From the NCBI GenBank assembly GCA_910588955.1, contig CAJURQ010000002.1:31461-75657 (forward strand): a stretch of 44,197 bases of DNA. Direction: 5' to 3'. A program made the translations under genes and the position numbers. This DNA is from an uncultured Lachnospiraceae bacterium. GTDB taxonomy: Bacteria > Bacillota > Clostridia > Lachnospirales > Lachnospiraceae. This document shows, piece by piece, positions 25,045 through 33,030 of the stretch. The notes under the pieces are model-generated. The model searched no databases, was not told the origin of the DNA, and worked only from the letters and a program-made list of their open reading frames with translations. How positions within the stretch are numbered: the stretch's first letter is position 1; every line of letters begins with the position of its first letter.

Positions 25045-26466
25045 TTACATACGAATTGTAATGCCCGGATCCCACACAACCAGATACCCCGCCTCGCGCA
25101 CTTTCGCCCCAAGCGCCATGCTCAGCTTCCGATACCCCGCCTCGTCGCAGGTAAGCCCCGCCACATCCGCAATGCACATTTCCCGCTTTTCCCGTCCTTC
25201 TTTTACCGTAAGGCTCTTCTCCCGGTACGGCAGTCCCGTAATCTCAGAAAATAGCGGTTGTAATTCTTCTCTCAGTCTCATACAGCGGATATCCACCGCG
25301 GCACAGTCCTGCCGCAGCACTGCCAAATGTGTGCTTCCCCCCGTAAAACGCGCCGGAAGACCCTCATACAGACAGCGTCCCGCCTCGTCATAACCGCCCG
25401 CAAAGATATGTCCTTTTCCGTCAAGAATCCGTCCGCCCATCATACCTGCGTCCCGCCTTGCGCTAAGCAGATCCGGCTCATAGACAATGCGGTAAAATCC
25501 CAGATGCAGGCTGTGCTCCACCTGCACCCGGAAACCGCGCCCGGCACAAAAATCCGCAACCGCCCGCCGTCCCGCCTCGTAGGCGTAGGTTTTGCTCCCC
25601 GTGTTAAGCGCCGTGGAATCCCGGTGGGAACGCCAGTGGTAGAGCACCTTCGGGATATGACAGATGCGCGCGCTCTGCAGAACAAGGGCGTCCTTCTCCC
25701 AAAGGCTGTCCACCACCCGCAGCACCAGATCATAATCCTGCGCACCGTCATAGTCCTCACGAAACTTCAGACGCTTCATCAGCCCCGCTTCCACCGCCAT
25801 AAAGTGACAGATATAGTTGTTTGATAAAATTAAATCCAGATTAAAGTCTTTCTTTTTATTAGGAAATACGAAGGTTTGAGCACCCTCGTCGTACTTGTCC
25901 TCGTCGGAATATAAAAGTGCCGGAGGACATCCCTCCCGCCTGCCACACTGCACGCGAACCGCCATTTCATATAACGCATCAGGTGTTATGAAATCATCAT
26001 GGTCGAGAAGGGCAATGTAATCTCCCCCCGCAAGTGCAATCCCCGCATTGGTATTTCCGGCAATGCCTTTGTTCCCGGAAAGCCGGCTGTAACGTATCCG
26101 CAGATCTCCCGTCTCATGAATGATCTGCCGCACCGTCCGCTCCACGTCATCGCCCGCGCTCGCGTCCGCAATCACCAGTTCCCAGCGGGCATAGCTCTGC
26201 GCCTGCACAGAGGCGATCATCTCCCTCAGATATGCCTCCTTCGTCTCGTAAGCCGGCACGACAATGCTGAACAGACAGGGAACATCCGCTGTCTCCTGCC
26301 GCTGCACCGCAAGGGTCTCCTCATTGGGCGGCAGGTAGCGGTAATCCGCCTTTTTCTCCTCCTGCACACGTTCCGCCGCCGCATAAAAAGTCCCCGCCAG
26401 CCCGTTCTTTTTCAAATAATTTACGGTTTTCCTCACATTGTCGATTCTAAGTATCCGATTTGCCAC
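25045..26466 (-). CDS. Family 2 glycosyltransferase with a degenerate second domain
   Basis: This 473-residue protein begins with a helical region, then a full GT-A domain (about 65-340) with LFSIVVPAYETKEAYL, LVIADASAGDD, NKGIAGNTNAGI and the metal-binding motif LLDHDDF (D155, D157, D158), later AQDYDLVLRV and YHWRSHRDS. From about 345 the sequence resembles only the distal half of a second family 2 domain (GGRILDGKGHIFAGGYDEAG) and ends abruptly at WDPGITIRM. Related proteins usually carry a complete second domain. It starts with GTG behind AGGAG, only about 20 nt after the phosphoglucomutase terminator. It probably elongates the same wall glycan; the donor is unknown. Confidence 0.9.
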   Translation of the reverse strand: MANRILRIDNVRKTVNYLKKNGLAGTFYAAAERVQEEKKADYRYLPPNEETLAVQRQETADVPCLFSIVVPAYETKEAYLREMIASVQAQSYARWELVIADASAGDDVERTVRQIIHETGDLRIRYSRLSGNKGIAGNTNAGIALAGGDYIALLDHDDFITPDALYEMAVRVQCGRREGCPPALLYSDEDKYDEGAQTFVFPNKKKDFNLDLILSNNYICHFMAVEAGLMKRLKFREDYDGAQDYDLVLRVVDSLWEKDALVLQSARICHIPKVLYHWRSHRDSTALNTGSKTYAYEAGRRAVADFCAGRGFRVQVEHSLHLGFYRIVYEPDLLSARRDAGMMGGRILDGKGHIFAGGYDEAGRCLYEGLPARFTGGSTHLAVLRQDCAAVDIRCMRLREELQPLFSEITGLPYREKSLTVKEGREKREMCIADVAGLTCDEAGYRKLSMALGAKVREAGYLVVWDPGITIRM

Positions 26467-26482
26467 CGCTGCGTCTCCTGTT

Positions 26483-26516
26483 TAAAAAACCGCCCCGCAC
26501 TTATTTGCCGGGGCGG
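26483..26516 (-). terminator. Intrinsic terminator between pgm and a glycosyltransferase gene
   Basis: A perfect 8-bp GC stem (CCGCCCCG / CGGGGCGG) with an 11-nt loop is followed on the minus strand by TTTTTT. It lies 14 nt after the pgm stop, and its T-run sits almost on the ribosome site of the next gene. Confidence 0.9.
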
Positions 26517-26530
26517 CTGTATTGTTATAT

Positions 26531-28252
26531 TTAGATATTCTTCTTTACTTCCTCAGTCAAACGGTCAAGTCTCTCCTGCGCGTCCTCAAGGCTCGTGCCT
26601 TTCACGCCCATGTAGAACTTGATCTTCGGCTCTGTGCCGGAAGGTCTTGCACAGCACCATGAATCGTTGGTGAGGTCGAAGTAGAGCACGTTCGACTGCG
26701 GCAGCCCGGTCTCCCCCGTCTCGCCCGTCTCCAGATTCAGGGTCTTTCCCGTGTCGTAATCCCTGAACTCCTTCACCGTAAGCTCACCGAAGCTCTTCGG
26801 CGGATTCTGGCGAAGCTTGTTCATCAGATCCTCGATCTCCTTCGCGCCCTCAATGCCCTTCTTGGTGATGGAATACTGGCTCTCTTTATAGTAACCGTAC
26901 TTCTCATACAGGTTAATCATCTGATCCCAGACGGTTCTTCCGTTCTTCTTGCACCATGCCGCCATCTCGCACAGACACATAACCGCCACGATCGCGTCCT
27001 TATCCCTTGCATGTGTGCCCGCCAGACAGCCGTAGCTCTCCTCCAGACCGAACACATAGTTGTTGGAGCCTGTCTGCTCGAAGAGCTTGATCTGCTCGCC
27101 GATAAACTTAAAGCCTGTCAGCACCTCGATAAACCGTACCTTATAGTCCTCGGAGATCGCCCGCGCCATGTTCGTAGTCACGATCGTAGTCACAAGAGCG
27201 GGATTCTCAGGCATCTTTCCTGTCGCCGTCCGCTCACGCAGAATGTATTCCGCAACGAGCATACCGGACATGTTGCCCGTGAAAGGCACATACTCGCCGG
27301 ACTTGGTATCCAGCGCGTAGATACCCAGTCTGTCGGCATCGGGATCGGTCGCTAACACGATATCGGCGTTTTTCTCCTTCGCCAGCTTCAACGCAAGGGT
27401 GAATGCCTTGGGATCTTCCGGGTTGGGGTAATCTAACGTCGTGAAGTCGGGGTCGGGCATCTCCTGCTCGGGCACTACATACACATTCTTGAAGCCGAGC
27501 TCCGAGAGAATCCTTCTCACAGGCACATTGCCCGTGCCGTTGAAAGGAGAGTAAACGATCTTCATATCCTCCGCCATCTCCGCGATCACTTCGGGATGGA
27601 TGATCTGCTTTTTCAGCTCCGCCATGTACTTGTCGTCGATCTCCTTGCCAATGACCACATAAAGACCAGCCTTCTTCGCCTCTTCCTTGTCCATGGTCTT
27701 CACGGTATGGTAATCGGTCACATTGTTGACCTCTGTGATAATCTCCTTATCCTTGGGCGCCGTCACCTGCGCGCCGTCCTCCCAATAGCACTTGTAACCA
27801 TTATACTCCGGCGGATTGTGGCTCGCCGTGATCACGATACCCGAGATACAGCCAAGCTCTCTGAGCGCAAAGGATAACTCGGGCGTAGGGCGAAGCGCGT
27901 CGAACACATACGCCTTGATGCCGTTCGCCGCCAGACACAGAGCCGCCTCATCCGCAAACTCGGGAGACATCCTTCTGGAATCGTAGGCGATCGCCACGCC
28001 TTTCTCCTCGCCGCCCTGTTTCTTTATGTAGTTTGCCAGACCCTGCGTCGCTTTGCGCACCGTGTAGATATTCATGCGGTTCGTACCCGCGCCGATCACG
28101 CCGCGAAGTCCGCCTGTACCAAACGCAAGCTCCTTGTAAAAGCGGTCCTCGATCTCCTTCTCGTCATTTCTGATCGCCAGAAGCTCCTGTTTCGTCGCCT
28201 CATCAAAGTAGGAATCCTCCAACCAAAACTGAAACTGCTCTTTGTAGCCCAT
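26531..28252 (-). CDS. pgcA: Phosphoglucomutase/phosphomannomutase (alpha-phosphohexomutase)
   Basis: This enzyme interconverts hexose-6-phosphate and hexose-1-phosphate, supplying glucose-1-phosphate for dTDP-glucose and UDP-glucose. The 573-residue length fits the Gram-positive PgcA/PGM2-like group. The active-site phosphoserine is S144 in TASHNPPEYNG. The metal loop DPDADR, the sugar loop GLEESYG and the phosphate loop RPSGTEPKIKFY are all present in order. AAGGAGGG precedes the ATG. The gene lies 65 nt after a small unknown gene, behind a strong promoter, and ends in an intrinsic terminator. Functionally it feeds RfbA, encoded upstream, with its substrate. Symbol assignment between pgcA and pgm is by similarity only. 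Confidence 0.94.
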   Translation of the reverse strand: MGYKEQFQFWLEDSYFDEATKQELLAIRNDEKEIEDRFYKELAFGTGGLRGVIGAGTNRMNIYTVRKATQGLANYIKKQGGEEKGVAIAYDSRRMSPEFADEAALCLAANGIKAYVFDALRPTPELSFALRELGCISGIVITASHNPPEYNGYKCYWEDGAQVTAPKDKEIITEVNNVTDYHTVKTMDKEEAKKAGLYVVIGKEIDDKYMAELKKQIIHPEVIAEMAEDMKIVYSPFNGTGNVPVRRILSELGFKNVYVVPEQEMPDPDFTTLDYPNPEDPKAFTLALKLAKEKNADIVLATDPDADRLGIYALDTKSGEYVPFTGNMSGMLVAEYILRERTATGKMPENPALVTTIVTTNMARAISEDYKVRFIEVLTGFKFIGEQIKLFEQTGSNNYVFGLEESYGCLAGTHARDKDAIVAVMCLCEMAAWCKKNGRTVWDQMINLYEKYGYYKESQYSITKKGIEGAKEIEDLMNKLRQNPPKSFGELTVKEFRDYDTGKTLNLETGETGETGLPQSNVLYFDLTNDSWCCARPSGTEPKIKFYMGVKGTSLEDAQERLDRLTEEVKKNI

Positions 28253-28317
28253 TTTGAAACCCTCCTTATTAAATAATGTTATATTGCAACAATCGTTATT
28301 TAAATATCGGCTCCTGC

Positions 28318-28479
28318 CTATTTCTGATCTTTAGCCGTCGCGATTTTATCCAAAAGTTCCACAATCTCATCTGTTGTATACTCTTTCTTATCTCCCTGCG
28401 TAAACAGCAGTCTCAACTCGTATAGCGTAGACATTTTCACACTCTGCATTTCTTTTTCAGTCATATCAGTAACCTCCAT
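28318..28479 (-). CDS. Small conserved-looking protein of unknown function
   Basis: A 53-residue acidic protein (MEVTDMTEKEMQSVKMSTLYELRLLF...) is predicted to be mainly helical, with no membrane segment or recognisable domain. The start chosen follows AAAGGGGG at ideal spacing; an upstream in-frame start lacks one. The gene directly follows a near-consensus promoter and leads into phosphoglucomutase. It may be a small regulator or simply a leader gene. I do not recognise the family. Confidence 0.6.
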   Translation of the reverse strand: MEVTDMTEKEMQSVKMSTLYELRLLFTQGDKKEYTTDEIVELLDKIATAKDQK

Positions 28480-28517
28480 ATTTGTTACCCCCTTTCGGCT
28501 CACCCGCCCCTACAAAG

Positions 28518-28546
28518 ATTATAGTAAAAGTGGGTGTTTCGGTCAA
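28518..28546 (-). promoter_or_regulatory. Strong SigA-type promoter for the small gene and pgm
   Basis: On the minus strand TTGACC and TATAAT are separated by exactly 17 bases. The promoter begins just beyond the end of the large polysaccharide operon and marks a new transcription unit. Confidence 0.85.
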
Positions 28547-28552
28547 GGTATT

Positions 28553-30601
28553 TCACATTTCCGTTTTATCTGTCTTATTTTCAGAAATCTTCAGCGCGAA
28601 ATCGCTCCTATCCAGCGAGAAATTCGGATTATAATAAGGGTCGCCCTGCTCAAGCAGCTCCTTCCACCGTTCTCTGAACCGTGCGGACTCCTTCTCATAC
28701 CGCTCGGCGTTCGCGCCCGAAAGATCCGCTCCACGGGACGCCGACTCATAGTGATACAGCTCCGCAAAGGGCGTAAAGACATTCACCTGCCCCGCCTTCC
28801 ATGCTCGGACACAAAGGTCCACATCGTTGAGAGCCACGGCAAACTGCTCGTCCAGCCCGCCCAGTTCCTGATACAGCGACTTTCTCATCATCAGGCAGGC
28901 GCCCGTCACCGCCATCACATTCTGCGCGTAGCAGAGCCGCCCCATATAGCCGAGGTTTCGGTGATCCACGCGGTAATGGCTGTGCCCCGCCGTCCGGTGC
29001 GCACCCAGTCCCAAAACCACGCCCGCATGCTGGATGGTTCTGTCCTCGTAGTAGAGTTTTGCGCCCACCGCACCCACATCTTTCCGCTGGGCGTACATGA
29101 GCAGTTCCTCAATCCAGTCCGGTGTTATGACACTTGTGTCGTTATTTAACAGAAGCACATACTCACCCGCCGCCTCGGAGACGCCAAGATTATTGACCTT
29201 CGAGTAATTGAACTCTCCCTCGTAGGTGACAACCCGGATCGCGGGATTCTCCTGTATTTTTTTATAGTAGGCAAAGATCTCCTCCGAAACGCTGTTGTTC
29301 TCCACAACGATAATCTCGTAATTGTCGTAAGTGCTGCGCTCCAGTATAGAGGAAATGCAGCGGGTCAAGTCTTCCGGGTGGTCTTTGTTCGCGATCACAA
29401 TCGAAACTTTCGGGTTTCCCAGAATCTCATATTTGATTTGGAAGATCGTCTCAAATGCCTTTGTTGAAGTGATCTCAAAGTTTTTGAAGCCCTGCGCCGT
29501 CAGATGCGCCGCCACAGCCCCTTTCGCCGCGTCGATGGCATAGCTCTTCGCGCTGATGTCGGAGGCAACGCTGCCCGCGTGGGACCGCCAGTAGTACATC
29601 AGCTTCGGCACGTGCACCACGCACTTTGCGCGGGCGGTGAGCCGCAGGATCATGTCATGGTCCTGACTGCCGTCAAACTCGGATCGGAACAGCTCCGTCC
29701 CGTCCAAAAGACGTCTCGCAAAGGCGCTGAAATGGCAGATATAGTTGTTCGCCCGCAGATTGTCCGGCGCGTAGTCCGGCTTGAAATGCAGGGTAATCAT
29801 ATCGTCTATGGTACTGTTTCCCTTGAACGTCGCCTCATCACAGTAAATATAGTCCGCGCCCTTTTCACAGATCACCTTCATATACTCATAGAGCACGCTC
29901 GGATGAAGCACGTCGTCATGGTCGAAAAGCGCGATATAGTTTCCCGAAGATATGGACAGGCAGGCGTTGGTATTGCCGGAAATGCCCTCGTTTTTCTGCA
30001 GCTTCTTATACACAATCCGGCAGTAGAGGCTGCTGCTCGGGCGCAGATACTGCTTGTCCTTCTCCATATACTCCCGGCAGATCTGCTCCACGTAGGCGTG
30101 TTCCTCGTCCGACCCGTCCGCCAGACACAGCTCCCATCCCTCGTACGTCTGATCCATGACAGACTCAATCGCCTGCCGCAAAAATTTCTCCGGCGTATTG
30201 TAAAGCGGCATCAGGATGCTGAACTTGACATCCCTGTCAAACTTGTGAAGCCGCTGTCTCGCCGCCTCCTCCAGTTCGGGAAAGCTAGCCGTTCCGTGCT
30301 GCGCCCTCGCCTGACGCTCGATCATCTTGGCGTTCAGCTTGCGGGCAATCCCCTTGAGACTCCCGTAATAGCCGAGACGCTCCTTCACCCGTGCCATCTT
30401 GTGAACGAGCATGCGAAGCGGTTTGGATGCGCGCCAGAGAAAACTCCCCTTGATTCTTTCCAGTTTCCCCTCAGCCTGCGCCATATTTTGCTCCGCCTCC
30501 GCAAGCTTTTTCGTGAGCGCGCGCCCCCGGCTTTTCTCTCTCAGATATGCCTCCTTATAAAAATGGAGCGCCTCCGTCTCCGTCATTCCTTTTTTATCCA
30601 T
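28553..30601 (-). CDS. Large two-domain family 2 glycosyltransferase
   Basis: This 682-residue protein carries a helical N-terminus and two GT-A domains. The first (about 126-370) has FSILMPLYNTPEKFL, NEGISGNTNACL and the metal motif FDHDD (227-230). The second (about 397-635) has VSIVIANKDHPEDL, VVENNS, LLLNNDTSV and NDVDLCVRAWKAGQ. Both look catalytically complete, so the protein could add two sugars or alternate linkages, as tandem rhamnan synthases do. I chose the ATG encoding MDKKGMTE, which follows GAAAGGAAAG. An upstream in-frame start overlaps the previous gene. It is the last gene of the polysaccharide operon. Donor sugars are inferred to include dTDP-rhamnose from the co-transcribed rfb genes. 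Confidence 0.92.
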   Translation of the reverse strand: MDKKGMTETEALHFYKEAYLREKSRGRALTKKLAEAEQNMAQAEGKLERIKGSFLWRASKPLRMLVHKMARVKERLGYYGSLKGIARKLNAKMIERQARAQHGTASFPELEEAARQRLHKFDRDVKFSILMPLYNTPEKFLRQAIESVMDQTYEGWELCLADGSDEEHAYVEQICREYMEKDKQYLRPSSSLYCRIVYKKLQKNEGISGNTNACLSISSGNYIALFDHDDVLHPSVLYEYMKVICEKGADYIYCDEATFKGNSTIDDMITLHFKPDYAPDNLRANNYICHFSAFARRLLDGTELFRSEFDGSQDHDMILRLTARAKCVVHVPKLMYYWRSHAGSVASDISAKSYAIDAAKGAVAAHLTAQGFKNFEITSTKAFETIFQIKYEILGNPKVSIVIANKDHPEDLTRCISSILERSTYDNYEIIVVENNSVSEEIFAYYKKIQENPAIRVVTYEGEFNYSKVNNLGVSEAAGEYVLLLNNDTSVITPDWIEELLMYAQRKDVGAVGAKLYYEDRTIQHAGVVLGLGAHRTAGHSHYRVDHRNLGYMGRLCYAQNVMAVTGACLMMRKSLYQELGGLDEQFAVALNDVDLCVRAWKAGQVNVFTPFAELYHYESASRGADLSGANAERYEKESARFRERWKELLEQGDPYYNPNFSLDRSDFALKISENKTDKTEM

Positions 30602-30633
30602 ATCTTTCCTTTCTGGAAATGCCTTTCGCGTTT

Positions 30634-33030
30634 TTATACCGTCAGCATACAATCAGACCAGTCCACAAAGCTCATCCCCGGCTCTGTCTCGCTCACAGCC
30701 TCCGTCTCGGCAAGCATCCCGACACGGTACTCGCCCTGCGACAGTTCTTCCCGTCGCAGACGCAGGACAAATCCTGCAAGCCCGATACGGTTCTCCGTCG
30801 GCAGGATCGCCTCCACATCCGCCCTGTGCCAGTCCGTCGGAACAGCAAGATAGCCCGCGCCGTCCGTCCTCTGTAAAATCACTTTCCGACCAAACGCCGC
30901 GTTATCCGCGCCGGGAATATAATTCCATCCCATAATCCACAGAATATCCGGCTCGTCGGCAAGTATCTTGTGCTGCGGTTCCGCAAGATCCACGGTCAAC
31001 CGCAGAACGCCCCGCCCCGCCTTTTTCAGCAGCTTGTGCAGAGAAGATTTGGGCAGGAATGACGCTTCCTGCACGCAGAGATGATCCTCGTGGGGAAACT
31101 TATAATTACACATGTAATTTGACGCGTTGTCAATTAAATCTTTATGATAAAAAGAATCAACGCCGCGAAGCTTGGGATGCCTTTGATAGAGCGCCTCCTT
31201 TTCCGCCAGCAGCCTTTCCCATTTTCCGTCGTTCTGCTCATCCAGCCCCCGGCTCAACGACTCATGGTGACAGAGAACCGCGTCGTTTCTCTGCACGTTG
31301 ACGTATCCTGCCTCCAACAGCTTAAAACAAAAATCCACATCATTGTATGCGACCGGCAGACTCTCTTCCAGACCGCCCGCCGCCTCATACTTTTTTCGGG
31401 ACACCATCAGACATGCGCCCGTCACCGCCGCCACATTGTAGGTAACACGGTTCCTGCCGAAATAGTAATCCTCCTCGTCAGGAAAGGTAACCAGCTTGTG
31501 AGAAGGACCGATTTTCAAATTTGTGACGCCCGCATGCTGAATATTTTCCGTACCCGCATACCACAATTTCGCCCCGACAGCACCCACATGGGGCAGCAAA
31601 GCCTGTCCCGCCATACGTTCCAGCCAGCTCCCCTCTATGATCTCTATATCGTCGTTCATCAGAAGAATCAGGTCGCCCTTCGCCTTCTTCTCGCCCAGAT
31701 TACACATTTTGGAAAAGTCAAATGGCATCGGCTCATAAATATAGGTGAAGCCGTAAGTTTTCTGCAGCGCCTCCATCTTTTCTTTATTCTCTTCACTGCT
31801 GCCGTTGTCCACCACGATCCACTCGTAAAAGCGGTACTGCGTCTTTTCCTTAAACGAGCGGAGACATTTTTCCAACATCTCGGGATGGTCTTTGGACGGA
31901 ATAATTACGGAGACTACCCGATGCGGCGCGATCGCCGTATTTTCGCTGCCCGATCGGGTGCACCGCTCCCTGCCGGAAACGGATGTATCATACAGCAGAT
32001 GGTAGATATCCGGATCAGGTCCCTGTCTGAGCACACCGCGACCACCCCTGCGCAGCAGCATATCTTCCTTGAGCGTCACATATTTGGAGGAAGCCCCGGT
32101 CAGGAACCTGCCCTCGGCAAGCTCCTTTTTCAACTGCTCCTGCACTATGGAAAACCGCTCCTGCGTCGAGACGTCCTGCTTCGCCCCGAGAAAAATCTCC
32201 GCCTCGGGACGGTAGTTTCTGTGATAGAGAATGGACTCTATATGTCCGATTGCCGCCTGTCTCCTGCCAAAATACCCTTCCGAAAGTTCCTCGATCTTCT
32301 CCTCCAGCCGCAGACACAGCTCATAAAAACCGAGATCCGGATCTTTCATGCTCACCATACGATAACTCATGCTGTCAAGCACGCCGACCCGAACCGCCAG
32401 AAAATGTCCCCAATACTGGAACGCAAGGAGGGTGTCCGGCGAGTATGCCGGCTTAAACCACGGCTCCATCCGTCTCGTCAGGTCCTCCCAGTAAAAATCC
32501 TCATCCGCATATGCCAACAGACATGCGCTGTTCTTCGCAAAGTAAGTGCGCACCTCAGAAAACACATGGGGAGCAAGCAGACCGTCACCATAAGTCAGAA
32601 TGCGGACGTCCGTCTCCGGCACGGCAATTTCCCGAAACCCCTGCACCGCAATCGGCTCCGGCATATTAATAACATCTGTATTCTTATTCTCGCAATCTGC
32701 AATCCACTGCAGATAGGGATTTGACTGCCGCCAAAGCGTCTCCTCGTAAGCGCGGCTTTGCTCCTCGGAAGGCTGAATCTTCGACAGGCTTTCCAGAGAA
32801 ACCGGCGTTCCCTTCAGCCTGCTTACCATACCCCGCAGAGGTGCCGACGCCCTCGCTGCCATCCGATATAGCGGGTTGGCGCAGATACGGTTCAGATTAT
32901 CCTGCAGATCCGCCTGCCGCCTTTCCGCGTCCGCAATGTGTCCTGCCATCTGGGTATTCTTTTTTCGTTCCTCCTCGTATGCCGCCATATAGTACGACAC
33001 CCAGTCAAAGCGGTTTTTCCCAATGCTCAT
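30634..33030 (-). CDS. Large glycosyltransferase with a degenerate N-terminal domain
   Basis: This 798-residue protein has three parts. An N-terminal module (about 135-275) keeps outlines of a GT-A fold (AYADEDFYW, WFKPAYSPDTLL) but lacks the canonical start and much of the donor site. A complete family 2 domain follows (about 372-615) with VSVIIPSKDHPEML, VVDNGSSEEN, LLMNDDIEII and NDVDFCFKLLEAGY. A beta-rich C-terminal module (about 660-798) is of unknown role. The start ATG overlaps the stop of the methyltransferase/kinase-like gene by one base (TGATG), showing translational coupling. It is probably a polymerising or bridging glycosyltransferase of the exported glycan. Confidence 0.9.
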   Translation of the reverse strand: MSIGKNRFDWVSYYMAAYEEERKKNTQMAGHIADAERRQADLQDNLNRICANPLYRMAARASAPLRGMVSRLKGTPVSLESLSKIQPSEEQSRAYEETLWRQSNPYLQWIADCENKNTDVINMPEPIAVQGFREIAVPETDVRILTYGDGLLAPHVFSEVRTYFAKNSACLLAYADEDFYWEDLTRRMEPWFKPAYSPDTLLAFQYWGHFLAVRVGVLDSMSYRMVSMKDPDLGFYELCLRLEEKIEELSEGYFGRRQAAIGHIESILYHRNYRPEAEIFLGAKQDVSTQERFSIVQEQLKKELAEGRFLTGASSKYVTLKEDMLLRRGGRGVLRQGPDPDIYHLLYDTSVSGRERCTRSGSENTAIAPHRVVSVIIPSKDHPEMLEKCLRSFKEKTQYRFYEWIVVDNGSSEENKEKMEALQKTYGFTYIYEPMPFDFSKMCNLGEKKAKGDLILLMNDDIEIIEGSWLERMAGQALLPHVGAVGAKLWYAGTENIQHAGVTNLKIGPSHKLVTFPDEEDYYFGRNRVTYNVAAVTGACLMVSRKKYEAAGGLEESLPVAYNDVDFCFKLLEAGYVNVQRNDAVLCHHESLSRGLDEQNDGKWERLLAEKEALYQRHPKLRGVDSFYHKDLIDNASNYMCNYKFPHEDHLCVQEASFLPKSSLHKLLKKAGRGVLRLTVDLAEPQHKILADEPDILWIMGWNYIPGADNAAFGRKVILQRTDGAGYLAVPTDWHRADVEAILPTENRIGLAGFVLRLRREELSQGEYRVGMLAETEAVSETEPGMSFVDWSDCMLTV

